From Saccharopolyspora oryzae (lineage in GTDB: Bacteria; Actinomycetota; Actinomycetes; Mycobacteriales; Pseudonocardiaceae): a stretch of DNA of 64,000 bases. The stretch covers positions 202,059 to 266,058 of the forward strand of contig NZ_JAQGLA010000003.1 of assembly GCF_027853915.1 (NCBI RefSeq). The letters run 5' to 3'. A model generated the notes under the pieces. It was not told the DNA's origin and ran no database searches. It worked only from the letters and a program-made list of their open reading frames with translations. This document shows, one piece after another, positions 44,186 through 56,944 of the stretch. Made by a program: the position numbers and the translations under genes. Every line of letters begins with the position of its first letter. Positions within the stretch are counted from its first letter, which is position 1.

Positions 44186-45250
44186 GTGAGTGCCCCGGTC
44201 GCCGCCACGGCGAATTCGTTCCTGGCCACGATTCCGAGCCCGCCGCAAGGGGTTTGGCACATCGGCCCGATTCCGCTGCGCGCCTACGCGCTGTGCATCA
44301 TCGCGGGCATCATCGCCGCGGTCTGGATCGGCAGCCGCCGCTGGGTGGCCCGAGGCGGCGCCGAAGGCACCGTCATCGACATCGCGGTGTTCGCGGTGCC
44401 GTTCGGCCTGGTCGGCGGGCGCCTTTACCACGTGGCCACGGACTGGCACAAGTACTTCGGCCCGGACCGCAACCCGCTGGACGCGCTCAAGGTCTGGGAA
44501 GGCGGCCTGGGCATCTGGGGCGCCGTCGCGCTCGGTGCCGTGGGCGCCTGGATCGGTTGCCGCCGGCGGGGCGTCCCGCTGTCCGCGTTCGCCGACGCCG
44601 TCGCGCCCGGCATCATCCTGGCGCAGGCCATCGGCCGCCTGGGCAACTGGTTCAACCAGGAGCTCTACGGTGCGCCGACGACCCTGCCGTGGGGCCTGGA
44701 GATCTACCGCCGCGTCGACCCGGCCACCGGCCTCAACGATCCGATCGGCGGCGTGGCCCTGGACCAAACCCCGATCACCGTCGTGCACCCGACGTTCCTC
44801 TACGAACTGCTCTGGAACCTGCTGATCTTCCTGGTGATCATCTGGGCGGACCGCAAGTTCCGGATGGGCCGCGGCCGCGTGTTCGCGCTCTACGTCGCGG
44901 GCTACACCCTCGGCCGGTTGTGGATCGAGATGATGCGCACCGACGAGGCCACCATGATCCTCGGCATCCGCATCAACGTCTTCACCTCGCTGATCGTCTT
45001 CGCCGGCGCCGTCCTGTACCTGGTGCTGGTGCGCGGCGGGCGCGAGGACCCCGAGCTGCTCCAGGGCAAGCCGGAGCCGGGCGCAGCCCCGGCGGAGGCC
45101 GCGGAGCCTGCGGAGTCTTCGGAGCCATCGGTAGAGAAGGAGCCGGAGGCGACTGAGCCCGAGTCGGAGGAGACCGAGGCGAAAGCCGAGGACTCCGGAG
45201 ACGACTCGCAGGCGCGCAGCGCCGAGAGCGCGAAGAGCGAGAAGGACTGA
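44186..45250 (+). CDS. lgt: Prolipoprotein diacylglyceryl transferase
   Basis: A 354-residue integral membrane enzyme that attaches diacylglycerol to the lipobox Cys of lipoproteins. About seven helices are seen; the Lgt signature is GRLGNWFNQELYG (Arg, Asn and Glu for phosphatidylglycerol binding), preceded by GLVGGRLYHVATDW. The C-terminal 60 residues are a Glu-rich, low-complexity tail common in actinomycetes. GTG lies seven bases after TACCGT, a probable leaderless start. Stop is two bases from the convergent iclR gene. Confidence 0.94.
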   Translation: MSAPVAATANSFLATIPSPPQGVWHIGPIPLRAYALCIIAGIIAAVWIGSRRWVARGGAEGTVIDIAVFAVPFGLVGGRLYHVATDWHKYFGPDRNPLDALKVWEGGLGIWGAVALGAVGAWIGCRRRGVPLSAFADAVAPGIILAQAIGRLGNWFNQELYGAPTTLPWGLEIYRRVDPATGLNDPIGGVALDQTPITVVHPTFLYELLWNLLIFLVIIWADRKFRMGRGRVFALYVAGYTLGRLWIEMMRTDEATMILGIRINVFTSLIVFAGAVLYLVLVRGGREDPELLQGKPEPGAAPAEAAEPAESSEPSVEKEPEATEPESEETEAKAEDSGDDSQARSAESAKSEKD

Positions 45251-45252
45251 CG

Positions 45253-46014
45253 CTACGGAGCGCCGAGCGCGTGGGAGAGCCGCGAAGCGGCGTCGACCAC
45301 CGCCGCCGCGGCGCGGGCGAGGTCGTCCGGCGGTAGCCGGAAGACCGGGGCGGAGACGTTGAGCGCAGCGACCGTCGTGCCGCGGAAGTCGCGGATCGGG
45401 GCCGCTACGGCGACCAGGCCTGGTTCCGACTCCTCGACGGCGGCGCTGTAGCCCGCGCTCTGCTCGGCGCGCAGGCGTTCCCGCACCTCTTCCGCCGTGC
45501 GGGGCGCCCGTTCGGTGCCGGGCAGCCTCTCCGGTTGGGCGGTCAGGATCAGGTCGAGCTCGTCGCTCGGGCGTCCGTGCAGCAGGGCTCTGCCGCTCGC
45601 CGTGCAGTTGAGCGGGGAAAGCCTGCCGATCCACTCGTTGGCCTGGAGCGCCCGGCCCGGGCGTTCGGCCAGCACCGTCACAGCGGCGTTGCCGCTGAGC
45701 ACCGTCAAGTACGCCGCCTCGCCGGTGGTGCGCATCAGGCCGCGCACCACCGGCGCTGCTTGTTGCAGCAGGCGGCTGTCGCTGGCCGCTCCGGCGAGGG
45801 CGAAGAGCTGCCAGCCCAGGCGGTACTCCAGCGTTTCCGGGTCGCGTTCGACGAAGCCGCCTTCGGCCAGCACCTTCAGCGTGCGCGAGACCTGCGTCTT
45901 CTCCTTGCCCAGCGCTTCGGCGACCGACTGCACCCGCAGCGGTCCGGATCCGAGGGTGCGCAGCACGTCCATGGCTCGCTGGACGCTGCTCAAGCTATCG
46001 GTGGCCACCAGCAC
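45253..46014 (-). CDS. IclR-family regulator
   Basis: A 253-residue regulator with an N-terminal winged helix (SVQRAMDVLRTLGSGPLRVQ through KTQVSRTLKVLAEGGFVER) and a C-terminal IclR effector domain (LNCTASGRALLHGR, VAAPIRDFRGTTVAALNVSAP). It is divergent from the asparagine synthetase gene, 72 bases apart, and may control it; no operator is clear. Confidence 0.92.
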   Translation of the reverse strand: MLVATDSLSSVQRAMDVLRTLGSGPLRVQSVAEALGKEKTQVSRTLKVLAEGGFVERDPETLEYRLGWQLFALAGAASDSRLLQQAAPVVRGLMRTTGEAAYLTVLSGNAAVTVLAERPGRALQANEWIGRLSPLNCTASGRALLHGRPSDELDLILTAQPERLPGTERAPRTAEEVRERLRAEQSAGYSAAVEESEPGLVAVAAPIRDFRGTTVAALNVSAPVFRLPPDDLARAAAAVVDAASRLSHALGAP

Positions 46015-46086
46015 ATCTTCGCGAATCCGTGCGCATGGAGCAACTTGCGTTGTCTCATGCGCTCGTGATTTCTACGGTCGAGTTCC

Positions 46087-47586
46087 ATGTGTGGAATTGC
46101 CGCTTTGCACCACCCGACGTCCGTCCCGGCCGCAGCGGGGGAGCCGATGGTCGACGCGATCGCGCACCGCGGCCCCGACGACACCGATCAGCGGGAGGTC
46201 GGCAGGCACGCGTGGCTCGGGCACACCCGGCTGTCGATCGTCGACCTCGACGGCGGGCGCCAGCCGCTGCGCGGACTGGACGGTTGGACGCTGGTCTGCA
46301 ACGGCGAGATCTACAACCACGCGCAGCTGCGCGACGATCTCGGCGAGCAGGACTACCGCACCTCGTCGGACAGCGAGTCGGCGTTGGTGCTGCTGGCGCG
46401 GTTCGGCCCCGCTGCGCTCGACCGGCTGCAGGGCATGTGGGCGCTGTGCGCGGCCGCGCCGGACGGCCGTTTCGTCGCCGCTCGCGACCGTTTGGGTATC
46501 AAGCCGCTGTACTGGGCCGAGGTCGCCGGAACCCGCTACTTCGCCTCCGAGCTGTGCGCCTTCCCGGCCGACGTGCAGGCAGCCGTCGAGACCTTCCCGC
46601 CCGGCTGCTCCTGGACGCCGGAGACCGGGCTCGTCCGGTTCGCCGAACCCGTGCCGGAACCCGTCGGGATGCCGGACTGGGCCGGGATGTCCGCCGAGAT
46701 CGCGGAGAAGTCCACCCGCGAGGTGCTGATCGACTCCGTCCGGCGGCACCTGATGGCCGACGTCGAGGTCGGGGTGTTCCTCTCCGGCGGGCTGGACTCC
46801 AGCATCGTCGCCGCGATCGCCGCAGCGGACTGCGCCGAAGCCGGGCAGCGGCTGAAGACGTTCGCGGTCGGTTCCGCCGATTCGCCGGACCTGCTGGCCG
46901 CTCGAGCCGCCGCGGAGCACCTCGGCACCGAGCACCACGAGGTGGTCTTCGACGCCGAGCAGGCGATCGCCGCTCTCGACGACGTCGTGCGGTCGGTGGA
47001 GTCCTTCGACGCGAGCCTGATCCGCAGCGCGGTGCCCAACTGGTTCCTGTCCGAACTGGCCGCCGACCACGTCAAGGTGGTGCTGACCGGCGAAGGCGCG
47101 GACGAGCTGTTCGCCGGCTACGGCTACTACCACCGAACGCACGCCGACGACCTGCAGGACGAGCTCGCCCGCACCCTCGGCGAGCTGCACGGGCTCAACC
47201 TGCAGCGCTGCGACCGCGTCACCATGGCCCATGGCCTGGAAGCACGAGTCCCGTTCCTCGACGCGGACGTCATCGCGCACGCCATGTCGCTGCCGGAGGA
47301 GCTGAAGGCGCTCGAGGACGGCGTGGAGAAGGCGCACCTGCGCCGCGCGTTCACCGGCTGGCTGCCCGACGAACTGCTGTGGCGGCGCAAGGTCCAGTTC
47401 GGCACCGGTGCCGGAGCCCAGGACCTGCTCACCCCGCACTGGGAATCCCGCATCACCGACGCGGAACTCGAGTCCACCAACGAACCCGTGCGCACCAAGG
47501 AAGAACTCGCGTACTACCGCATCTTCCGCAACGCGCTCCCCACCATCCGCCCAGAAGCAGTCCTCACCCGCTTCGCCACCGCTTAG
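46087..47586 (+). CDS. asnB: Asparagine synthetase, glutamine-hydrolysing
   Basis: A 499-residue two-domain enzyme. MCGIAALHH exposes the N-terminal Cys nucleophile of the class II glutaminase (about 1-180; ARDRLGIKPLYWAE ends it). The synthetase domain has the ATP pyrophosphatase loop VFLSGGLDSSIVAAI and VLTGEGADELFAGYGYY. It converts aspartate to asparagine with glutamine nitrogen. Length fits E. coli-like AsnB rather than the longer actinobacterial lasso or cell-wall amidation types. TACGGT lies eight bases before the ATG. Confidence 0.92.
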   Translation: MCGIAALHHPTSVPAAAGEPMVDAIAHRGPDDTDQREVGRHAWLGHTRLSIVDLDGGRQPLRGLDGWTLVCNGEIYNHAQLRDDLGEQDYRTSSDSESALVLLARFGPAALDRLQGMWALCAAAPDGRFVAARDRLGIKPLYWAEVAGTRYFASELCAFPADVQAAVETFPPGCSWTPETGLVRFAEPVPEPVGMPDWAGMSAEIAEKSTREVLIDSVRRHLMADVEVGVFLSGGLDSSIVAAIAAADCAEAGQRLKTFAVGSADSPDLLAARAAAEHLGTEHHEVVFDAEQAIAALDDVVRSVESFDASLIRSAVPNWFLSELAADHVKVVLTGEGADELFAGYGYYHRTHADDLQDELARTLGELHGLNLQRCDRVTMAHGLEARVPFLDADVIAHAMSLPEELKALEDGVEKAHLRRAFTGWLPDELLWRRKVQFGTGAGAQDLLTPHWESRITDAELESTNEPVRTKEELAYYRIFRNALPTIRPEAVLTRFATA

Positions 47587-47610
47587 CCGCCGGCCACCGA
47601 GGGGAGGTAC

Positions 47611-47654
47611 GCAAATTCCATTGAAATCGCACGTCCGATTTCAATGGAATTTGC
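47611..47654 (+). repeat. Type B repeat, third copy
   Basis: GCAAATTCCATTGAAATCG and its perfect complement flank a six-base loop (CACGTC). Both arms are identical to those at 2301-2344; only the loop differs. It lies 25 bases after the asnB stop and 23 before the stop of the convergent XRE gene. No type A pair accompanies it. Confidence 0.9.
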
Positions 47655-47676
47655 GTCCCAACTCGGGGGAGGGGGC

Positions 47677-48021
47677 TCACCGGGCGCCGAAAGCGACCGC
47701 GTTGTCCCCGGTGTCCTTGGGGGCGGTGGTGTCGCTCGGTGACGCCACCAGCTCCAAGCGGACGTCGACAGCGCGCCCGAGACGATCCAGCAGGTCGATC
47801 GTCGGCAGGCTGCCGCCGCTTTCCCACCGGGCCACCGAGGACTGCGTCGTGCTCATCCGGCGCGCGAGCTCGGTCTGCGTGATCCCGGCCTGCGTGCGCA
47901 ACCCGTACACGAGGCGAGCCAGCGCGAAGGCCAGCGACGCTTCCGCGTACGACTCGTCGTACTCCCCCTGGTCGGCGACCGGATTCTCGCGCCTCACTCG
48001 ATCGAGTTGCTTGTCTCGCAT
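47677..48021 (-). CDS. XRE-family regulator, HigA-like
   Basis: A 114-residue protein with an XRE helix-turn-helix (LRTQAGITQTELARRMSTTQ then SSVARWESGGSLPTIDLLDR) and a short helical N-terminal extension with EYDESYAEASLAFALARLV, typical of antitoxins in HigBA- or gp49-type pairs. No toxin gene is adjacent, so it appears to be an orphan. A perfect TATAAT (plus strand 48028-48033) ends six bases before the ATG. A dyad, ATATATTGGCGACGCTATAT-like, lies further upstream, fitting autoregulation. Confidence 0.85.
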   Translation of the reverse strand: MRDKQLDRVRRENPVADQGEYDESYAEASLAFALARLVYGLRTQAGITQTELARRMSTTQSSVARWESGGSLPTIDLLDRLGRAVDVRLELVASPSDTTAPKDTGDNAVAFGAR

Positions 48022-48112
48022 TCACCGATTATAGCTGGCACGAGATATATTGGCGACGCTATATTCGATGCTTAGTTGATCTCAAGGCGAGTGACTGGAC
48101 GATGAAAAGGAG

Positions 48113-48141
48113 GTATATACAAACGTGTCGTCGTATATACT
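48113..48141 (+). promoter_or_regulatory. vapBC promoter with paired GTATATAC palindromes
   Basis: GTATATAC occurs at 48113-48120 and 48133-48140, 20 bp apart, in line with the two half-turn-matched sites of a VapB operator. TATACT (48136-48141) overlaps the second site and ends seven bases before the ATG of vapB. AAAAGGAGGT at 48106 could alternatively serve as a ribosome-binding site for GTG 48125. Confidence 0.65.
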
Positions 48142-48148
48142 CGGGTGC

Positions 48149-48346
48149 ATGAAGCATCTAGTTGATGTGGATGAAGGTGCCCTAGCTGCAGCGCGAGAGC
48201 AGCTCGGCACCAAGACGATCAAGGACACGATCAACGTCGCTCTGCGGCAAGCGGGCGGGATGAGTTTGCACGGCGATGATGTCGAGGCTGCGCTCGACGT
48301 TCTCGCGGGAATCGACTTCGAGGACCGTGAGACCGCGTGGCGCTGA
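48149..48346 (+). CDS. vapB: VapB-type antitoxin
   Basis: A 65-residue antitoxin: a ribbon-helix-helix N terminus (MKHLVDVDEGALAAAREQLG then TIKDTINVALRQAG) and a C-terminal tail (VLAGIDFEDRETAWR) that would wrap the toxin. I chose ATG because it gives the family length and lies at the expected +1 of TATACT. The alternative GTG at 48125, served by GGAGGT, adds eight residues. Overlaps vapC by 10 bases. Confidence 0.85.
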   Translation: MKHLVDVDEGALAAAREQLGTKTIKDTINVALRQAGGMSLHGDDVEAALDVLAGIDFEDRETAWR

Positions 48347-48750
48347 AGTACCTCGCCGACACGAGTGTGCTGTCTAGGCTGCGGAAGGAGCCCGTGCGGA
48401 AGACCGTCAGCGAGCTCGTCCGGTCGCATGCTCTTGCCCGCTGCACGATGACTGATCTCGAGCTCGGGCATTCCGCCCGCAATGCGGCGGAATGGGATGC
48501 GATCCAGCGCGCGATCGGATTCTGTCCGCTGATCGAGATCGAACATGCTGACTTCGTTCGCGCTCGGGGTGTGCAACGCGCGTTATCGGCGCAAGGCCTC
48601 CGTGGTCGAAAGATCCCGGATCTGTTGATCGCAGCAGTCGCGGAACGGAGCTCACTCGCACTGCTCCACTACGACCAGGACTTCGAGTTCATCGCGGAGA
48701 TGACCGGTCAACTGGCGGAATGGGTCGTGGCACGCGGTTCCATCGATTGA
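48337..48750 (+). CDS. vapC: VapC-type PIN-domain ribonuclease toxin
   Basis: A 137-residue PIN-domain toxin. The acidic metal-binding residues are visible: Asp8 (YLADTS), Glu42 (TDLELGHS), Asp95 (KIPDLLIAA) and Asp113/Asp115 (HYDQDFEFIA). VapC toxins cut specific RNAs (tRNA or 23S rRNA) unless bound by VapB. GTG start lies inside vapB. Convergent with the cobalamin transporter operon with no gap. Confidence 0.92.
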   Translation: MALKYLADTSVLSRLRKEPVRKTVSELVRSHALARCTMTDLELGHSARNAAEWDAIQRAIGFCPLIEIEHADFVRARGVQRALSAQGLRGRKIPDLLIAAVAERSSLALLHYDQDFEFIAEMTGQLAEWVVARGSID

Positions 48751-49524
48751 TCAGTTCCGGATCGGGGCGATGACGGGTGAGCCGTCGGGGGTGTGCAGGA
48801 CCGTGACCCGGGCTGTGTAGCGCTTTTCGAGGGCCTCGGGCGTCAGGACCTCGGTGGGGGTGCCTTCGGCTGCGACACCTCCGGTGTCGAGCAGGAGCAG
48901 GTGCTCGGCGTACTGGGCCGCGAGGGTCAGGTCGTGGAGGGTCATGACGACCGTGGTGCCCAGTTCCCGGCGGAGTTCGTCGACCAGGTCGAGCAGGGCT
49001 TGCGCGTGGCCGACGTCCAGGCCGGTCGTCGGTTCGTCGAGCAGCAGGACCCCGGCCCGCTGGGCGAGGGCGCGGGCCAGCACTGCGCGCTGGCGTTCGC
49101 CGCCGGACAGCGTGGCCAGGGCGCGGTCCGCCAGTCGCGCGAGGTCCAGGCGGTCGAGGAGTCCGCGCACGACTTCCAGGTCCGCCGGGCCTTCGCGGCC
49201 CAGGACGCCCAGGTGCGGGGTGCGGCCCAGGAGCACGTAATCGGTGACGGTCAGGCCGATCGGCAGCTGCGGGATCTGCGGGGCGTAGCCGATCGCGCGG
49301 GCTCGTTCGCGGCGGCGCAGCTCGGCCAGCGGGCGGTCGTCGACCAGCACCTCGCCGGAGTGGCGCACCAGGCCCGCGATGGCCTTCAGCAGCGTCGACT
49401 TGCCCGAGCCGTTGGGGCCGATGATGCCCAGCCAGCCACCGGTGTCCACAGTGGTCGAAACGCCGGAGATCACCGTGCCGCGCCGGTAACCAGCGGACAG
49501 CTCACGCACCTCCAACCTGCTCAT
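48751..49524 (-). CDS. btuD: Cobalamin/iron-type ABC transporter ATPase
   Basis: A 257-residue ATPase with Walker A GPNGSGKSTLLKAIAGL, signature LSGGERQRAVLARALAQ and Walker B VLLLDEPTTGLDVGH. The sequence is of the FecE/BtuD type. Given the cobalamin riboswitch at the head of the operon it is most likely the BtuD of a vitamin B12 importer. It follows the permease gene after a 142-base gap with no feature I can name, longer than usual inside such operons. Confidence 0.85.
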   Translation of the reverse strand: MSRLEVRELSAGYRRGTVISGVSTTVDTGGWLGIIGPNGSGKSTLLKAIAGLVRHSGEVLVDDRPLAELRRRERARAIGYAPQIPQLPIGLTVTDYVLLGRTPHLGVLGREGPADLEVVRGLLDRLDLARLADRALATLSGGERQRAVLARALAQRAGVLLLDEPTTGLDVGHAQALLDLVDELRRELGTTVVMTLHDLTLAAQYAEHLLLLDTGGVAAEGTPTEVLTPEALEKRYTARVTVLHTPDGSPVIAPIRN

Positions 49525-49666
49525 GCTCCCCCGCCTCTCCGCGATTCACAGTGGTGGTTGCGTTTGGGAGGGATCTTGCGGTTTCGCGGTTTCTTGTGGC
49601 TGGGTTGCGTCACGGTCCCCTGAGGTGCGGTTGGGTGGGGGTTGGCACACGTTGTGGCTGGGCTGT

Positions 49667-50692
49667 TCATGCCCGGCTCCGGTGTAGGAGGAGGGCGAAG
49701 AACGGTGCTCCGGTGAAGGCCGTGATCACGCCGATCGGGATCTCGGCGGGGGCTAGCAGGGTGCGGGCCAGCATGTCGGCCAGGACCAGGAACACTCCGC
49801 CGAACAGCAGTGACATCGGGACGATGATTCGGAAGCTGCCGCCCATCGCGAGCCGCACCAGGTGGGGTACCACCAGGCCGACGAAACCGATCAGGCCTGC
49901 CGCCGACACCGCTGCCGCAGTGGCCAGGGACGCTGCGACGAGCACCGCGAAGCGCACCCGACCCGGGCGCACGCCCAGGGCGGCGGCTTCCTCGTCACCG
50001 GTGCCGAGGAGGTCCAGCAGGCGCGCGCAGATGCACAGCACGACCGCTGAGACCACGAGGTAGGGCAGCACGATCAGCACTTCTCGCCAGCCCGTGGTGG
50101 ACAGGCGCCCCAGGATCCACATGTAGACCTGTTGCAACGACTCCACGCGCATCTGCTGCACGAAGGTCTGCGCGGCGGTGAGGAAGGCTCCGACGGCCAC
50201 CCCGGCCAGCACCAGGGTGGCCGTGTCGCGTCCGGCCGAGCGCCCGACCAGCCAGGTCAGGCCGACGCCGCCGAGGGCTCCGGCGAAGGCCGCGACCTGC
50301 ACCGGGATGGACAGCGCGGTCTGCGGTGAGCCGGTGAGCACCACCGTGACCGCCAAGCCCGCGCCGGCCGCCGCACCCAGCAGGTACGGGTCGGCCAGCG
50401 GGTTGCGGAACACCCCCTGGAAGGCCGCGCCGGAGACCGCGAGCGCGGCGCCCACCAACACCGCGAGCACCACCCGCGGCACCCGCAGGTACCAGAGGAT
50501 GGCCGCTTCGCGCTCCGACAGCGGCGAAACGCCGCCGGTGAGCTGCGCGGCGATCTCGGCGAGCACCCGGCGCCAGCCGAGTTCGGCCGCGCCGAGCAGC
50601 ACCGACAGCAGAACGCTGGCGACGAGCACTACGACCCCGATCACCACGTGCCGGGGTCGCAGCTTGGTCTGCGGCAGCGGCGTGCTCGTCAC
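49667..50692 (-). CDS. btuC: Cobalamin/iron-type ABC transporter permease
   Basis: A 341-residue FecCD-family permease with about ten transmembrane helices. Typical segments are LRVPRVVLAVLVGAALAVSG, AAFQGVFRNPLADPYLLG, and GLVVPHLVRLAMGG, which contacts the ATPase. I started at GTG overlapping the btuF stop by 4 bases; the longer frame upstream is antisense-like sequence inside btuF. Confidence 0.88.
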   Translation of the reverse strand: MTSTPLPQTKLRPRHVVIGVVVLVASVLLSVLLGAAELGWRRVLAEIAAQLTGGVSPLSEREAAILWYLRVPRVVLAVLVGAALAVSGAAFQGVFRNPLADPYLLGAAAGAGLAVTVVLTGSPQTALSIPVQVAAFAGALGGVGLTWLVGRSAGRDTATLVLAGVAVGAFLTAAQTFVQQMRVESLQQVYMWILGRLSTTGWREVLIVLPYLVVSAVVLCICARLLDLLGTGDEEAAALGVRPGRVRFAVLVAASLATAAAVSAAGLIGFVGLVVPHLVRLAMGGSFRIIVPMSLLFGGVFLVLADMLARTLLAPAEIPIGVITAFTGAPFFALLLHRSRA

Positions 50693-51630
50693 CCCTGCTG
50701 CGCCTTGGTGACCCCGTCGGCGACGGAGCGCACCAGGTCGACCACCCGCGGGCCCCAGCGGCCGGCGAGGTCGTCGTCGATCTCGAACACGTGCTTCTTG
50801 TGCACCGCGTCGAGGGTGTTCCAGCCGGGCCGCTCGCCGACGGAAGCGGCGGTGACCTGGCAGCACTTGACGTCCGAGACGAAGATCAGGTTCGGGTTGG
50901 CCTGCAGCACGTGCTCCTCGGACAACTGCGGGAAGTCGCCGCCAGCCTCGTCGGCGATGTTGTGCAGGCCGAACAGGTTGTAGACGTTGCCGACGAAGCT
51001 CCGCGAGGTCGCGGTGTAGTAGTCCGGGCTGACCTCGTGGTAGTAGGTCAGCGGCTGCGGCGGCTTCGGGGTGTCGCGCACGATCTTGTCGATCTCACCG
51101 CGCATCTTGGCCACCAGGTCGCGGGCCTGCTGCGTGTGCCCGGTGGCCTGGCCCAGCACCTCGATCTGCCGGTAGGCGTCGTCCAGGTTCGCCGCCGCCG
51201 GGGTGAGCAGCGTCGGCACGTTGGCGGCCTTGAGGCCCTCGGCCAGCTGACCGGCGCTGTCCGGGGCGATGACCAGGTCCGGGTCGTGCCCGCCGACGGC
51301 CGCGGCGTCGGTGGTGAACGCGGAGAGGTTCGTGCGCGGCGCCTGCTGCGGGAAGTCGGAGAACTGGTCGACCGCGATGACCTGGTCCCCGGCGCCGATG
51401 GCGTAGAGGGTTTCGGTGGCGGTCGGGGACAGCGAGACGATCCGCTTCGGCTGCTGCGGGAGGGTCACCGGCTGCTGGCCGGGCAGCTCCACCTTGACCG
51501 GGAACGCGGAGGCCGGGTCGTCGGCCGGGGCCGTGGTCTGGGAGTGGGGTCGGGTTGCGCACCCGGTGACCCCGACGAGCAGGGCCAGCGCGGCGAGCAG
51601 CAGGGTGGCGAGTCGGCGGAACCCGGTCAT
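50689..51630 (-). CDS. btuF: Cobalamin-type substrate-binding lipoprotein
   Basis: A 313-residue binding protein: lipobox ALLVGVTGCATR (Cys near residue 24), then a class III helical-backbone SBP fold (Peripla_BP_2) with RIVSLSPTATETLYAIGAGD and DLVIAPDSAGQLAEGL. RIVSLSPTATE is shared by BtuF and siderophore/heme-binding proteins. The cobalamin riboswitch immediately upstream fixes the likely substrate as vitamin B12. First gene of btuFCD. Confidence 0.88.
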   Translation of the reverse strand: MTGFRRLATLLLAALALLVGVTGCATRPHSQTTAPADDPASAFPVKVELPGQQPVTLPQQPKRIVSLSPTATETLYAIGAGDQVIAVDQFSDFPQQAPRTNLSAFTTDAAAVGGHDPDLVIAPDSAGQLAEGLKAANVPTLLTPAAANLDDAYRQIEVLGQATGHTQQARDLVAKMRGEIDKIVRDTPKPPQPLTYYHEVSPDYYTATSRSFVGNVYNLFGLHNIADEAGGDFPQLSEEHVLQANPNLIFVSDVKCCQVTAASVGERPGWNTLDAVHKKHVFEIDDDLAGRWGPRVVDLVRSVADGVTKAQQG

Positions 51631-51715
51631 GTCTTCCCTACGGTTTCGGCCGGTGCATCGAGGGCGCGGCCGGGGAAGCCGACACCGCACCCCTGCACCG
51701 GGAGTGGCGGACATC

Positions 51716-51818
51716 GACACCACGCGCAAGGCGACCTGGCTCGTGCCCGGTCGAGACCGGGCCATCGCAGTTGCGGCACAGCACCGGGTTCGCACCGGTT
51801 TCGCTTGGCGCTGGCGTC
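51716..51818 (-). ncRNA. Cobalamin riboswitch
   Basis: On the minus strand the leader contains AAACCGGTGCGAACCCGGTG, then GTGCCGCAACTGCGATG and GAGCCAGGTCGCC. These match the conserved cobalamin aptamer segments (GGTG-GAA-C, GC-GCAACTG-GA, and the B12 box GCCAGG). Outer helix bases at both ends pair with few gaps. Between aptamer and btuF lie GGTGCA and TGCACC, which could alternately hide the AGGGAAG ribosome-binding site. Boundaries are approximate. Confidence 0.85.
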
Positions 51819-52393
51819 CCGCGAGCCCCCGCGGACGGGGGCTCTGAGCTGCAAAGATATCAGGGCTCGATCAACGGGCCGAGGCGCTGCGGGGTGTCTT
51901 GGAGCACGGCCTACCGCCAGCGGCCACCCAGCGGTTAGATTTGGCAACGGATCGTGTTCACCGGTGCGCGCCCCGACTGCCGGCGGGGCCGTGGCCCGGA
52001 GCGTTCTGCCCGGTGAGCGGCTAGCCGCCGCACGCGGCGGGTGCTGCCCGCCATCCGCAACGCACGAGGAACGTCCCCGAACTCGCGTCGGGAGGTCTGC
52101 GATGACGAAACCCCTGGGCAGCCGCCGTCCGCGCGGACTCCCGTAACCCACACGGGTGCGTTACAACAAGATGGTCAGCATCACTCGACAACTAATGCTT
52201 CTGGGTATCCTGGCTGTTAAAGTTCTCTGAACGCTCCGGTCACGAGCGGGCTTTCGAAAGCCCGAAAACTTCTGTCGTGACACCGGAAGTCATCTGCGGG
52301 CCAGCGTCGTCCCGTGCCCAGAAGTCATGAAGTCAGGTCAGCCGGTGCGGCTGTCGACTTCCGAGCACGAGAACTGACGAGGGAGGTCTGCGC
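51819..52393. other. Gap between btuF riboswitch and gltB
   Basis: This 575-base stretch holds promoter material for both directions. It includes a tiny ORF (52102-52146, 14 residues, MTKPLGSRRPRGLP) with GGGAGGTC before its ATG, AT-richer sequence at 52160-52230 suited to a promoter (TATCCT at 52206), and a nested hairpin at 52237-52285. Nothing longer with coding character is seen. Confidence 0.6.
52237..52285 (+). promoter_or_regulatory. Nested hairpin in the gltB leader
   Basis: CGGTCACGA (52237-52245) pairs with TCGTGACACCG (52275-52285) with one bulge, enclosing a perfect palindrome GGGCTTTCGAAAGCCC (52248-52263). It lies about 110 bases before the gltB ATG, which is preceded by GAGGGAGGTC. 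It may be a regulatory leader or an operator; not a known riboswitch to my reading. Confidence 0.5.
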
Positions 52394-56936
<4,543 letters not shown>

Positions 56937-56944
<8 letters not shown>

